DNA from: CAIQJJ01 sp964606085
GTDB taxonomy: Bacteria; Chloroflexota; Anaerolineae; Anaerolineales; UBA4823
Direction of reading: 5' to 3'
NCBI GenBank assembly: GCA_964606085.1
Contig: CAZSFD010000009.1
Span: forward strand, 25,351 to 89,350
DNA: 64,000 bases
The notes under the pieces were generated by a model that was given only the letters and a program-made list of their open reading frames with translations, was not told the DNA's origin and ran no database searches. Shown one piece after another: positions 14,743-24,042 of this stretch. Position numbers and translations under genes: made by a program. How positions within the stretch are numbered: the first letter of the stretch is position 1; every line of letters begins with the position of its first letter.

Positions 14743-16397
14743 CCACCTTTTCCGCTCGCCTCCAATCCCTGTTCGCAGATAATCCCGAACAGCCCGCCCT
14801 GCACCTGCTCTACGCCCGCCAGCCCGACGAAACGATCACCCGCGCCGATCTGCTGCACGGCGCGGCAGGCTACGCCCAAGCGCTCGACGAAGCCGGCGTG
14901 CAGCCGGGCGAAGTCGTCATCCTGATCTTGCAGCACGGCCCGGCGCTTGTCTACGCCTTCTGGGGGGCCATCTTGCACGGCGCAATCCCCTCCATCATGC
15001 CTTTCCTGACCGAGAAGCTGCAACCCGAACAATACCGCCGTTCGCTGGCGGCCCTGTTCGCCATCACCACCCCCGGCGCAGTGATCACCTACCCCGAATT
15101 TGCCCCCGAACTGCCCCCCCAGGGCGGCAAAACCATCCTTTCATCTGCGATCACCCCCGCCGCCAGGGTTGATTTCGCCGCCCTGCGCGGCCGCCAGCGC
15201 CAACCCGATGACCTTGTCCTTTTGCAGCATTCCTCTGGCACCACCGGCCTGCAAAAAGGCGTGGCGCTCTCGCATCAGGCCGTGTTCAACCAGCTTGAAA
15301 GCTACGCCGAAGCCCTGCACCTCGCCAACGACGATGTGGTGGTGAGCTGGCTGCCGCTGTATCACGATATGGGCCTGATCGCCGGCTTCCTGCTGCCCAT
15401 CTTGCAAGGCATCCCGTTGGTGTTGATGTCGCCGTTCGATTGGGTGCGCGCCCCGGCCCGCTTGCTGCAGGCGGTCTCGAAATATCGCGGCACGCTCTCG
15501 TGGCTGCCCAACTTCGCCTACAATTTCTGCGCCCAGAAGATTCGCGACCGCGACCTGCAAGGCGTAGACCTTTCATCCTGGCGGGCGGTGAGCAACTGCT
15601 CTGAACCGATGCGCCACGCCAGCCACGAGATGTTCGCCGAGCGCTTCGCCGCCTACGGCCTGCGCCGCGAAGCCCTCGCCACCTGTTACGCTATGGCCGA
15701 GAATGTCTTCGCCGTCACGCAAGGCGGCATCGAATCGCCCGCCACCGTAGATGCGATCGGTCAACGCGGATTATTCGACGAACGCCTGGCCCGCCCGGCG
15801 CAAAGCGGCGAACCGGCGCTGCCTATGCTCTCGTGTGGCCGCCCCATCCGCGGCACCCAGGTCAAGATCGTAGACGATCAGCGACGCGACCTGCCCGAAC
15901 GCACCCTCGGCGAGATCGCCCTGCGCTCGAACTACATGTTGACCGAATACTACCGCCGCCCCGATGCCACCGCCCAGGCTTTCCACGAGGGCTGGTATCT
16001 CACCGGCGACCTGGGCTACCTGGCCGATGGCGAAGTCTACGTCACCGGGCGCAAAAAAGATGTCATCATCGTCGGCGGCAAGAATGTCTACCCGCAAGAC
16101 CTGGAGACGCTGGCCAACGAAGTGCCGGGCGTGCATCCGGGCCGCGTGGTCGCTTTCGGCCTGTTCGACGAGGCCATCGGCACCGAAGAAGTGGTGCTGA
16201 TCGCCGAAATGGAAGCTGCCGACCTGGCTGAAGCCGAACGCCTGGCCCTGGAAAACGAACTGCGCCAACGCGTGACGCAAGGCTCGGCCATTGCCCTGCG
16301 CCAGGTGAAGGTGGTGGAACGCGGCTGGCTGCTCAAAACCAGCAGCGGCAAGATCGCCCGCAGCGCCAACCGCCAAAAATACCTCGCCGAGTCATAG
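14739..16397 (+). CDS. Fatty-acyl-AMP ligase-like adenylation enzyme
   Basis: 552 residues, ANL superfamily. P-loop LQHSSGTTGLQKGVALSH, then SWLPLYHDMGLIAGFLLP, which is characteristic of fatty-acyl-AMP ligases and close relatives rather than of D-alanine ligases (DltA). YLTGDLGYLADGEVYVTGRK and the C-terminal KTSSGKIARS with its catalytic Lys are present. It would adenylate a carboxylic acid and load the ACP encoded just upstream. Chain length cannot be read from sequence. GTG start overlaps the ACP stop. Last gene of the cassette. Confidence 0.85.
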   Translation: MTTFSARLQSLFADNPEQPALHLLYARQPDETITRADLLHGAAGYAQALDEAGVQPGEVVILILQHGPALVYAFWGAILHGAIPSIMPFLTEKLQPEQYRRSLAALFAITTPGAVITYPEFAPELPPQGGKTILSSAITPAARVDFAALRGRQRQPDDLVLLQHSSGTTGLQKGVALSHQAVFNQLESYAEALHLANDDVVVSWLPLYHDMGLIAGFLLPILQGIPLVLMSPFDWVRAPARLLQAVSKYRGTLSWLPNFAYNFCAQKIRDRDLQGVDLSSWRAVSNCSEPMRHASHEMFAERFAAYGLRREALATCYAMAENVFAVTQGGIESPATVDAIGQRGLFDERLARPAQSGEPALPMLSCGRPIRGTQVKIVDDQRRDLPERTLGEIALRSNYMLTEYYRRPDATAQAFHEGWYLTGDLGYLADGEVYVTGRKKDVIIVGGKNVYPQDLETLANEVPGVHPGRVVAFGLFDEAIGTEEVVLIAEMEAADLAEAERLALENELRQRVTQGSAIALRQVKVVERGWLLKTSSGKIARSANRQKYLAES

Positions 16398-16465
16398 CGC
16401 GGCTTCCTGCCGCAACGAAAAGGCCAATACAGGCTGCCTGAGAATTTCCGCGGAACAACTTTCAA

Positions 16466-16514
16466 GCCCGATTTATCGGGCGCGGCATGGTAGCCCGGCG
16501 ATTGATCGCCGGGC
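16466..16514. other. Two hairpins after the acylation cassette
   Basis: GCCCGA-ttta-TCGGGC (16466-16481) and the perfect GCCCGGCGAT-tg-ATCGCCGGGC (16493-16514). No T-run follows either, so Rho-independent termination is uncertain. They lie in the 317-nt gap before the kinase. The rest of that gap shows only TATAAT near 16677-16682, a possible kinase promoter. Confidence 0.45.
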
Positions 16515-16714
16515 AGGGATGGCAGGGAAAAAGCGCCATTTCTCCCCGTGGGCAGAATAAATGTTAGCGCCAGACCCATCCGATGCCGGGCGTAGGCCGA
16601 GTTGTGATCGCCATAGCAGCAAGGGTTGTGAGGGGTTTTGAATGTTAGTTTTACGCAATCGCTTTGCCAGCCGCTATATAATGGTTTAGTCTTATTGCGC
16701 TTGTGGAGTGATTC

Positions 16715-17851
16715 ATGGAAGGCACGGTTCTCCTCGTTCAGAAATTTGGTAAATATGAAAGCTGGGAAAAGATCGGTGATGGCGTTTACGGCAGCACCTA
16801 TCGCAGTCGCGATCCGCTGCTCGACCGCCAGGTGGCGATCAAGTCGTATCGCGCCGAACTGACCGCCTCGCCAGAGTTCATGGAGCATTTTCGGCGTGAG
16901 GCGCGCCAGTTGGCCTCGCTGCGCCATCCCAACATCGTCACCGTCATTGATGGGGGAGAAGAAAACGGGCAGTTTTACCTGGTAATGGAATACCTGCCCG
17001 GCGGCTCACTCGTGCAAATGTTGCGCGACAACAAGCAGTTTTCCATCTCCCGGGTGATCGAACTGCTGCGCCCCGTGGCCGACGCCCTCGATTACGCCCA
17101 TGCCCGCCGCGTATTCCACCGCGACTTGAAACCATCCAACATCCTCATCGGTGAAGACGGCCACCCCGTGCTGACCGATTTTGCCGTGGCCAAACCCGCC
17201 CCGCGCAACGGCAATGGCAAATCGAGCCTCTCTATCGTCGGCACGCCCGAATACCTGGCTCCCGAACAAATCCTGACCAAAGACGCCAACCCGCAGACCG
17301 ACATCTACGCCCTGGGGGTGATCGCCTTTCAAATGCTGGCCGGGCGGCCACCGTTCACCGGCTCGGTCGAGGGGACTTATCGCAGCCACCTCGAACAGCC
17401 CCCGCCCGATATCCGCCTGTACAATGCCGCCATCCCCAAAGAGCTTTCAGACGTGCTGGTACGGGCCTTGTCCAAAGAAGCGCACCGCCGCTACAACACC
17501 GCCCGTGAGTTTATTGACACCCTGGAACAGGTCGCCATCCAGGTCAGCCGTGAGCAGGGGCGCACGCTGTACAACGCCGCCAAAGATCACATGAAATTGC
17601 TGCAGTTCGACGCCGCCATCGTCAAACTCGAACAGGTTTTGGCGCTGCGGGCCATGCCCGAAGTGGAAAATCTGCTCAAAGAGTGCCAGCGGCGCAAACA
17701 AATTGTGGACGAAATCCAGGCGCTCAGGGCGCAGCTTACCCAGGCGCAAGCGCGCCTCGACCTGTTGACGGCCTCCGAAACCTGGCTGCAATCTCCGGCG
17801 CAGCCCGCCCAGGGTGGGGGCATTTTCCAGCGCATCGCTGGCAAGCGCTGA
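16715..17851 (+). CDS. Cytosolic Ser/Thr protein kinase
   Basis: 378 residues. Kinase domain about 12-275: glycine loop IGDGVYGSTY, VAIKSYR with Lys43, catalytic HRDLKPSNIL (Asp137), activation segment TDFAVAK (Asp155) and GTPEYLAPEQ. The DFG glycine is Ala157, a tolerated but uncommon change. After it comes a helical, TPR/coiled-coil-like tail (about 285-355) instead of the usual transmembrane helix and PASTA repeats, so the protein looks soluble. It could phosphorylate partners of the FHA proteins at 5494-6671. Only co-occurrence supports that. GGAG lies 7 nt before the ATG. Confidence 0.9.
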   Translation: MEGTVLLVQKFGKYESWEKIGDGVYGSTYRSRDPLLDRQVAIKSYRAELTASPEFMEHFRREARQLASLRHPNIVTVIDGGEENGQFYLVMEYLPGGSLVQMLRDNKQFSISRVIELLRPVADALDYAHARRVFHRDLKPSNILIGEDGHPVLTDFAVAKPAPRNGNGKSSLSIVGTPEYLAPEQILTKDANPQTDIYALGVIAFQMLAGRPPFTGSVEGTYRSHLEQPPPDIRLYNAAIPKELSDVLVRALSKEAHRRYNTAREFIDTLEQVAIQVSREQGRTLYNAAKDHMKLLQFDAAIVKLEQVLALRAMPEVENLLKECQRRKQIVDEIQALRAQLTQAQARLDLLTASETWLQSPAQPAQGGGIFQRIAGKR

Positions 17852-17997
17852 CATCTCCCCTTTTCGCTTTACAATCTGTCCTTGACATCCCTCCCGCCTC
17901 GCGATAGCATAACCCGCCGGCGGGTTTCGTTTAACCTGCCGCTTGTGGTATCTTTTAGACTTTGGAAGTCTTTTTTGCGGCGGGAGGCCGTTTTTTT

Positions 17998-18615
17998 ATG
18001 GAACAGACATCTGAAACGCGAAAAGAAGCTTTCAACCTGACCGATGCGCTGCGCAAACGCCTGAGCGGGTTCGCCGAACCGCCGGCGGCCTTCTTCAACC
18101 GCCTGGGGATCATGCCCAACACCATGACCATCCTCGGACTGGTGGGCAATATCATCGGCGCGTACTTGCTGGCCATGGGCCAGATGACCCTCGGCGGCCT
18201 GATCATCCTGGCGATGGGTCCCGTGGACGCCCTGGATGGCACGATGGCGCGCCTGCGTGGGCAACCCACCAGCTTCGGCGCTTTCGTCGATTCGGTGACA
18301 GATCGCTATTCAGAACTGGTCATCTTTGGCGGGTTATTGGTCTATTACATTCAACAAGGCGATTGGCTGGCCATCACAGGGGTGTACCTGGCCGCCGCCG
18401 GTTCGGTGCTGGTTTCTTACATTCGGGCACGCGCCCAATCGGTGGGTTATGAGACCAAAGTGGGGATGCTGACGCGGGTTGAGCGTTACCTGGTGCTAAG
18501 CCCCACCCTGATCTTCAATATCGCGCCGATTGGCATCTGGATCATCGCCATCCTGGGCAATATCACCGCTTTGCAGCGCATTCTCGATGTGCGCCAGCAA
18601 GCCTACAAGAAATAA
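17998..18615 (+). CDS. CDP-alcohol phosphatidyltransferase
   Basis: 205 residues, six hydrophobic helices. The family motif D-x2-D-G-x2-A-R-x8-G-x3-D-x3-D is complete: DALDGTMARLRGQPTSFGAF and then VDSVTD. It transfers a phosphatidyl group from a CDP-lipid to an alcohol in the membrane. Inositol phosphate or glycerol phosphate acceptors cannot be separated here, though the short form resembles PI-phosphate synthases. Start ATG 17998 with GGGAGG 10 nt upstream. TTG 17962 is an alternative. It precedes lgt by 13 nt, forming a small lipid-metabolism operon. Confidence 0.88.
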   Translation: MEQTSETRKEAFNLTDALRKRLSGFAEPPAAFFNRLGIMPNTMTILGLVGNIIGAYLLAMGQMTLGGLIILAMGPVDALDGTMARLRGQPTSFGAFVDSVTDRYSELVIFGGLLVYYIQQGDWLAITGVYLAAAGSVLVSYIRARAQSVGYETKVGMLTRVERYLVLSPTLIFNIAPIGIWIIAILGNITALQRILDVRQQAYKK

Positions 18616-18628
18616 TGGCAGGTGGGTT

Positions 18629-19447
18629 ATGTCGTTTGGCGCAACCGGTATCTGGATAGGGCCGCTTGAAATCATCACCTATTACGGCATCCTGATCATG
18701 CTGGGCGCTTTGGCCGGGACGTGGCTGGCCGAACGGGAGGCCAGACGCCGCGGTTTACAAGGCGAACTGGTGTGGGATGGTTTGTTGTGGGTGCTGATTT
18801 TTGGCATTGTGGGGGCGCGGCTGTGGCATGTGTTTACACCGCCGCCCAGTTCGCTGGTGTTCGACCCCGCAACCCAACAAATGGTCAACCCCTATTTCGC
18901 CGGCGGCACCGTGCGCATCCTCGATATTTTGAACACCCGCAAAGGCGGCCTGGGCATCCCCGGCGCGATTGTAGGCGGGGGGATAGCGCTCTTCTGGTTT
19001 TGCCGCCGTCGCAAGTTCAGTTTCGCCTTATGGGCAGATATTGCCGTTCCGGGCGTGGCCCTCGGCCAGGCCATCGGGCGCTGGGGCAACTTCATCAACC
19101 AGGAAGTATACGGCGCGCCCACCGATTTGCCTTGGGGCATCTACATCGAGCGCGAGGACGCCAAATTCCACCCCCTGTTTCTCTACGAATCGATTTGGAA
19201 TTTTGCCAATATGGCTTTCCTGCTCTGGCTGGGCCGCCGCGCGGCCCACCGGCTCAAAGAAGGCGATTTAATGCTCATCTACCTGATCACCTACCCCGCA
19301 GGGCGTTTCGCGCTGGAGTTCTTACGCCTGGATGCCGCCCTGGTTGGCGGCATCAATATCAACCAGACGGTTGCGGCCATTGTCGCCCTGTTGAGTGCCG
19401 CCATGCTCTTGTGGCGGCACAGACCGCTCAAAACACAAAACACCTGA
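18629..19447 (+). CDS. lgt: Prolipoprotein diacylglyceryl transferase
   Basis: 272 residues, seven-helix membrane enzyme. GQAIGRWGNFINQEVYG is the Lgt signature with its essential Arg and Asn. LVWDGLLWVLIFGIVGARLWHV and the C-terminal YPAGRFALEFLR also fit. It adds diacylglycerol to the lipobox Cys of prelipoproteins. Four candidate substrates are encoded in this window (10247, 13448, 35618 and 44222 starts). ATG 18629 follows GGTGGG. Length is normal. Confidence 0.93.
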   Translation: MSFGATGIWIGPLEIITYYGILIMLGALAGTWLAEREARRRGLQGELVWDGLLWVLIFGIVGARLWHVFTPPPSSLVFDPATQQMVNPYFAGGTVRILDILNTRKGGLGIPGAIVGGGIALFWFCRRRKFSFALWADIAVPGVALGQAIGRWGNFINQEVYGAPTDLPWGIYIEREDAKFHPLFLYESIWNFANMAFLLWLGRRAAHRLKEGDLMLIYLITYPAGRFALEFLRLDAALVGGININQTVAAIVALLSAAMLLWRHRPLKTQNT

Positions 19448-19604
19448 AATGATTTCTGGATGGGCAGGCAAAGCGCCTGCCTTTTCTTTTGTATATGGAC
19501 AAAAAATATCCTAAATAAACTGTAAGTTACAAAACCACCCGGGGCGCTTTTAATCATTGTAGAATGCTGCTATGTAACCGGCGCAAAAAAAGGAGATGGT
19601 CACG

Positions 19605-20558
19605 ATGATCAAAGCGGAAGGTTTGACGAAGCAATTTGATGATTTTGTGGCAGTCGAAGATGTCAGCTTGCAGGTGGATGCCGGCGAGGTGCTGGCGTTG
19701 CTGGGTCCCAATGGCGCCGGCAAAACAACCACGGTGCGCATGTTGACCTCGGTTCTGCGCCCAACGCGTGGACAGGCAAGCATCGCCGGATATGACGTGA
19801 CCCAACATCCCGCGCAAGTGCGCGGCATGGTCGGCGTTCTGACCGAACAACACGGATTGTATGGCCGTATGAACGCCCTCGAATACCTGGATTTCTTCGG
19901 CCAGTTGTACCGTTTACCGGCAGCCCGGCGCAAGCAGCGCATTGACGACCTCCTGGAACAATATGGTTTGACCGAGTTCAGCCGCCGCAAAATCGGCGAC
20001 TACTCCAAAGGGATGCGCCAGAAATTGGCCCTGGCGCGCGCCATTTTGCACGAGCCGCCCGTTTTACTGCTCGATGAACCCACTTCCGCCATGGACCCCG
20101 AAAGCGCCCGCCTGGTGCGCGATGCGCTGCGGCAGCTCAGCTCCGCCAGGCGGGCCATCATCTTGTGCACGCACAACCTGGCTGAGGCCGAGGAGTTAGC
20201 GCATCAAATTGCCATCATTCGCCGCGGACGGATCATCGCCCGTGGCACATCACAAGCCCTGAAAGATGCCCTGCTCGGCCCAGAAGAGTACGAAATCCGC
20301 CTGGCCGCCACGCTCAACGGTCACAACCTCGCATTGCCAGCCGAAGTGCAAATCACCCAGCGCTACGAGAACGGCTTTCGCTTCCGTGTCACGCAGCCCC
20401 AGGTAGCCAACCCGTTGGTCGTTCAAGCGCTGTCACAAAACCGCCTGCCGGTGGTCAGTTTGCAGGTGGTGCCGCGCAGCCTGGAACAGGTTTATCTGCA
20501 AGCTGTCAAAACCGCACACGAACAGGTTTCTATTACCGAGGTGGATGATGCTGGATAG
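19605..20558 (+). CDS. ABC transporter ATP-binding protein (ABC-2 type)
   Basis: 317 residues. Walker A LLGPNGAGKTTT, Q-loop LTEQHGLYGRM, signature YSKGMRQKLALARA, Walker B VLLLDEPTSAMDP and switch His in CTHNLAEAEEL. The C-terminal ~90 residues are the extra domain found on NatA/CcmA-like exporters. ATG 19605 is preferred because AAGGAG lies 9 nt upstream. ATG 19596 directly abuts that site. It overlaps the permease gene by 14 nt. Likely drives export of an unknown substrate such as a drug, Na+ or lipid. Confidence 0.92.
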   Translation: MIKAEGLTKQFDDFVAVEDVSLQVDAGEVLALLGPNGAGKTTTVRMLTSVLRPTRGQASIAGYDVTQHPAQVRGMVGVLTEQHGLYGRMNALEYLDFFGQLYRLPAARRKQRIDDLLEQYGLTEFSRRKIGDYSKGMRQKLALARAILHEPPVLLLDEPTSAMDPESARLVRDALRQLSSARRAIILCTHNLAEAEELAHQIAIIRRGRIIARGTSQALKDALLGPEEYEIRLAATLNGHNLALPAEVQITQRYENGFRFRVTQPQVANPLVVQALSQNRLPVVSLQVVPRSLEQVYLQAVKTAHEQVSITEVDDAG

Positions 20559-21978
20559 CCTACAACCCATACTGGTGATCACACGCCGCGAAGTGCGCGA
20601 CCAATTGCGCGATTGGCGCATCGTGCTGCCCCTGGTCATTCTGACCTTGTTTTTCCCGATCCTGATGCAATTTACCGCCGGCCAGATTGTGGATTTTGTG
20701 CGCAATGAGGGCGGCGAGGATATTCTCTTTGAACGCCTGTTCCCGTTCCTGCTGATGATCGTCGGTTTTTTCCCGATCACCGTTTCATTGGTGATTGCCC
20801 TGGAGAGCTTTGCCGGTGAAACCGAACGCCGCAGCATCGAACCACTGCTCGATAGCCCCCTGGCCGATTGGCAGCTTTACTTTGGCAAATTGCTGGCTGG
20901 CATCGCCGCTTCGGTAGCCGCCAGCTACCTGGGCGTGATGATGTATGTGCTGGCCCTCTATTTCACCGTGGGCTGGTCACCGCCACCCGAACTGTTCATC
21001 CTGGTCTTGCTATTGACCCTGGTTGAAGCGGTGGTGATGGTCAGTGGTTCGGTCGTTGTCTCCACACAAACCACCTCGGTGCGCGCGGCCAACTTGCTGG
21101 CATCTTTTATCATCATCCCCATGGCGCTCTTGTTACAGGTCGAAAGCGTGATCATGTTCTGGGGCGATTATGACTCTTTATGGTTGGTGCTGGCGGGGCA
21201 GGTCGTATTGGTCATCTTACTGGTGCGCACAGGGCTGGCTTACTTCAACCGCGAGGATTTGCTGGGGCGTGAACTGGATTCCATCAATCTCCGGGCTACC
21301 TGGCGCACGTTCAAAGGCGCGTTTATGGGCAAAGCAGTCAGTTTCAGGCAATGGTATCAGCACGAAATCTCGCTTGCGGTGCGCAAGCTGTTCTTGCCGA
21401 CGGTTTTACAAATCCCATTGATGATCGCTGGTTTTGTGGTAGGACTGCGCTTCGCAGAAAACTTACCTGCCAATCCAGACCTAGCCGCTACGATGCAACG
21501 CCTCATGGATGGCGGGGCCATGCAAGATTTAATTGACAGCGGTTTCGTCAGTTGGCTGGCCGTGCTTTTGCTGTGGTTGAATAACCTGAAATCGGTGGTG
21601 ATCGTCTCGCTGCTGGGGAGTGTTTCGTTCGGGGTTGTGGGCGTGCTGGGATTGCTGGTGACGCCTGCCGCCCTGGGCGTGATCACCGGTTTGGCGGTAG
21701 AGGCGGGCATCTCGCCGTGGTTACTGGCAACCGCCTATTTCCTGCCACACGGCATTTTGGAAGTACCGGCCATTCTGATCAGCGCGGCCGCTATCCTGCG
21801 CCTGGGCGCCACCCTGGTCACACCAGCCAAAGACAAATCCATCGGCAAGGCCTGGCTGATCGCCCTGGCCGATTGGTTGAAGGTCTTTCTGGCCGTCGTG
21901 CTGCCCTTATTCCTGTTAGCGGCCCTGGTGGAAGTGTTTATCACGCCGCGCTGGGCGCTGATGCTGATCGCGCCGTAG
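20545..21978 (+). CDS. ABC-2 type permease
   Basis: 477 residues with two blocks of hydrophobic helices. The N-terminal REVRDQLRDWRIVLPLVILT and IALESFAGETERRSIEPLLDSPL are typical of NatB/ABC-2 permeases. The C-terminal block resembles the SpoIIM-like region sometimes fused to them (AYFLPHGILEVPAILIS), so one polypeptide may carry both halves of the channel. Translationally coupled to the ATPase upstream (14-nt overlap). Transcription ends at the hairpin at 22013-22044. Confidence 0.85.
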   Translation: MMLDSLQPILVITRREVRDQLRDWRIVLPLVILTLFFPILMQFTAGQIVDFVRNEGGEDILFERLFPFLLMIVGFFPITVSLVIALESFAGETERRSIEPLLDSPLADWQLYFGKLLAGIAASVAASYLGVMMYVLALYFTVGWSPPPELFILVLLLTLVEAVVMVSGSVVVSTQTTSVRAANLLASFIIIPMALLLQVESVIMFWGDYDSLWLVLAGQVVLVILLVRTGLAYFNREDLLGRELDSINLRATWRTFKGAFMGKAVSFRQWYQHEISLAVRKLFLPTVLQIPLMIAGFVVGLRFAENLPANPDLAATMQRLMDGGAMQDLIDSGFVSWLAVLLLWLNNLKSVVIVSLLGSVSFGVVGVLGLLVTPAALGVITGLAVEAGISPWLLATAYFLPHGILEVPAILISAAAILRLGATLVTPAKDKSIGKAWLIALADWLKVFLAVVLPLFLLAALVEVFITPRWALMLIAP

Positions 21979-22012
21979 TATCCGCGTTTGGCTAAGGCTT
22001 GTTTTACGAACA

Positions 22013-22044
22013 AAAAAGCGCATCGGTTACCCGATGCGCTTTTT
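22013..22044. terminator. Bidirectional intrinsic terminator
   Basis: AAAAAGCGCATCGG-ttac-CCGATGCGCTTTTT, a perfect 14-bp stem with A-run before and T-run after. It lies between the convergent ABC-2 permease (plus) and ABC exporter (minus) and serves both strands. Confidence 0.9.
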
Positions 22045-22062
22045 GATCCGCGTGGCGCAAAA

Positions 22063-23958
22063 TTAAAGTGGCGCGACAACGGCTTCCGCCATTTCAGCAG
22101 GTTTGTCGCTATTCCCATTGCCCTTGCCATTCCCATTTCCGCCAAACACATCGCCATAGGCCATCTCGCGTTCGTGGCGGAACTGCTGCGTGTACAGGCG
22201 GTAGTAGTGCCCGTTCTGGCGCAGCAACTCGGCGTGCGTGCCCATCTCAGCGATCTTGCCCGCCTCGATGACGATGATGCGGTCGGCGCGACGGATGGTG
22301 GACAGGCGGTGGGCGATGACGAAGCTGGTGCGCCCCTGCATCAGGTGTTCCATGCCACGCTGGATCAGCGCTTCGGTCAGGGTGTCCACTGAGCTGGTGG
22401 CCTCGTCCATGATGAAGATTTCGGGGCGAGCCAGCACAGCGCGTGCCAGGCTGATCAGTTGCTTCTGGCCGGTGGAGAGCAGGTTGCCGCCCTCGCCTAC
22501 CTGGGTATCGTAGCCTTTTTCGAGCGTGACGATGAAATCGTGCGCGCCGGCCAGTTTGGCGGCTTCTTCCAGTTCTGCATCGGTAGCGTCCAGGCGGCCA
22601 TAGCGCAGGTTATCACGCACCGTGCCTGAGAACAGATGCGGCGTTTGCAGCACCACGCCGATGCGGCTCTGGATGCTATGCAGCGTGAACGTGGTGTAAT
22701 CCTCGCCATTGATGCGCAGCACGCCGCGCTTCGGCTCGAAGAAGCGGCACACCAGGTTGACGATGGTACTCTTGCCGCCACCCGTCGGGCCGACCAGGGC
22801 AATCGTCTCGCCCGGTTTGACCGTCAGGCTGAAGTCGGAAAGCACCATGGTGGGATTTTCTTTGTCGGCTTCGTCATCGTAGAAGAAATCTACATGGTCG
22901 AATTCAATCGCACCCTGGATCGTGCCAGGGTCGGCCGCACCGGCAAAGTCCTTCACGCTCGGCACGGTGTCGAGCAGCTTGAAGATGCGCTCTGCCGAGG
23001 CCACCGAGTTCTGCATGTCGGCGTAGACGCGCGCCAGGTCTTGAATCGGCCACAACATGAAGCTGACATAGCTGATGAAGGCCTGGATACCGCCCAACGT
23101 GATCACGCCGGCGATGGATTGCACGCCACCGTACCAGATGATGGCGCTCAACACGAAGGCCGAAATCATCTGCACACTCGGCAGGAAGAGCGCCGAGAGC
23201 CAGGCCGAGCGGTAGCTGGCGCGGTACATCTCTTTGGTCAGTTCCTTGAATTCTTCCAGGTTCTCGGCTTCGCGGCCCAACGCCTTGACCACGCGCACGC
23301 CGGTCACGTTTTCGTTGTAAGCGCCGGTGATCTTCGAGTTGGCCTTGCGCGAGGCGCGGTATTCCTTCAAGATCAGCTTGCGGAACCACACCGCCACCGC
23401 AATCAAGACCGGCAGCACTGCCAGCACGATCAGCGTCAGTTGCCAGTTGATGGTGAACATGAAGATGGCCGAGGTGGTGATGTTGATCGAGGCCCAGGTG
23501 ATGTCAATCAGGCCCCAGGTCAGCACATTCGAGACGCGCTCCGAATCGGAGGTGACGCGCGACATCAACCGCCCGACCGAGTTCTGGCTGTAATACGACA
23601 GCGACAGGTCTTGCAGGTGCTTGAACATCTTCTTGCGCAGGTCGTAGTTCAGGCGTTCGCCCAACACCGCCGCCAGGTAGATGAATATGAACACACCCAG
23701 CGATTGCGCCAGCATCAGGCCGATATATACCCCGGCCAGTTGCAGCAGGGCGCTGGCATCTTTCCCGACCACGCTGCGGTCAATGATATCTTTGTTGATG
23801 ATGGTGAAAAAGCCGTCCATCGCCGAGACGATGCCAATCGCCAGCACAAAGCCCGCCACCCATGTCCAGTAGGGTTTGAGCAACTGCGCAATGCGTTTGA
23901 TCACGCCGCCGGTCAATTGTCCGCTAAATTCATCTTCTTCGAGTTCAACGTGTGCCAT
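22063..23958 (-). CDS. ABC exporter half-transporter, consensus ATPase site
   Basis: 631 residues: six-helix exporter domain (about 25-330), then the ATPase domain. Walker A LVGPTGGGKSTI, signature NLLSTGQKQLISLARA and Walker B IFIMDEATSSVD with the catalytic Glu, then H-loop FVIAHRLSTIRRAD. Together with the gene at 24043, whose Walker B has Asp instead of Glu, it fits heterodimeric exporters such as TM287/288 and BmrCD. A hydrophilic Gly/Asn-rich tail (GGNGNGKGNGNSDK) follows. Second gene of the minus operon, 84 nt after its partner with a palindromic word repeat between. Confidence 0.92.
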   Translation of the reverse strand: MAHVELEEDEFSGQLTGGVIKRIAQLLKPYWTWVAGFVLAIGIVSAMDGFFTIINKDIIDRSVVGKDASALLQLAGVYIGLMLAQSLGVFIFIYLAAVLGERLNYDLRKKMFKHLQDLSLSYYSQNSVGRLMSRVTSDSERVSNVLTWGLIDITWASINITTSAIFMFTINWQLTLIVLAVLPVLIAVAVWFRKLILKEYRASRKANSKITGAYNENVTGVRVVKALGREAENLEEFKELTKEMYRASYRSAWLSALFLPSVQMISAFVLSAIIWYGGVQSIAGVITLGGIQAFISYVSFMLWPIQDLARVYADMQNSVASAERIFKLLDTVPSVKDFAGAADPGTIQGAIEFDHVDFFYDDEADKENPTMVLSDFSLTVKPGETIALVGPTGGGKSTIVNLVCRFFEPKRGVLRINGEDYTTFTLHSIQSRIGVVLQTPHLFSGTVRDNLRYGRLDATDAELEEAAKLAGAHDFIVTLEKGYDTQVGEGGNLLSTGQKQLISLARAVLARPEIFIMDEATSSVDTLTEALIQRGMEHLMQGRTSFVIAHRLSTIRRADRIIVIEAGKIAEMGTHAELLRQNGHYYRLYTQQFRHEREMAYGDVFGGNGNGKGNGNSDKPAEMAEAVVAPL

Positions 23959-23972
23959 AGGGTTTCTCCGTT

Positions 23973-24033
23973 ACAGGTCGAAAGTCGCCGGTCAAAAGTC
24001 TTTTCAACCTTTGACTTTCGACTTTCGACCTGT
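23973..24033. repeat. GTCGAAAGTC-word palindromic spacer
   Basis: ACAGGTCGAAAGTC at the left arm and GACTTTCGACCTGT at the right are exact reverse complements, with GGTCAAAAGTC/CAACCTTTGACTTT variants between. It fills the spacer of the two exporter genes. Related words recur at 60741-60800 and 8237-8262. Confidence 0.65.
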
Positions 24034-24042
24034 TTCTTGTTG

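Noticed and set aside
14503..16397. Calling the ACP and ligase dltC and dltA (D-alanylation)
   Set aside because: The ligase resembles fatty-acyl-AMP ligases (WLPLYHDMGLI) and there is no teichoic acid gene in view, so a D-alanine substrate is not supported.
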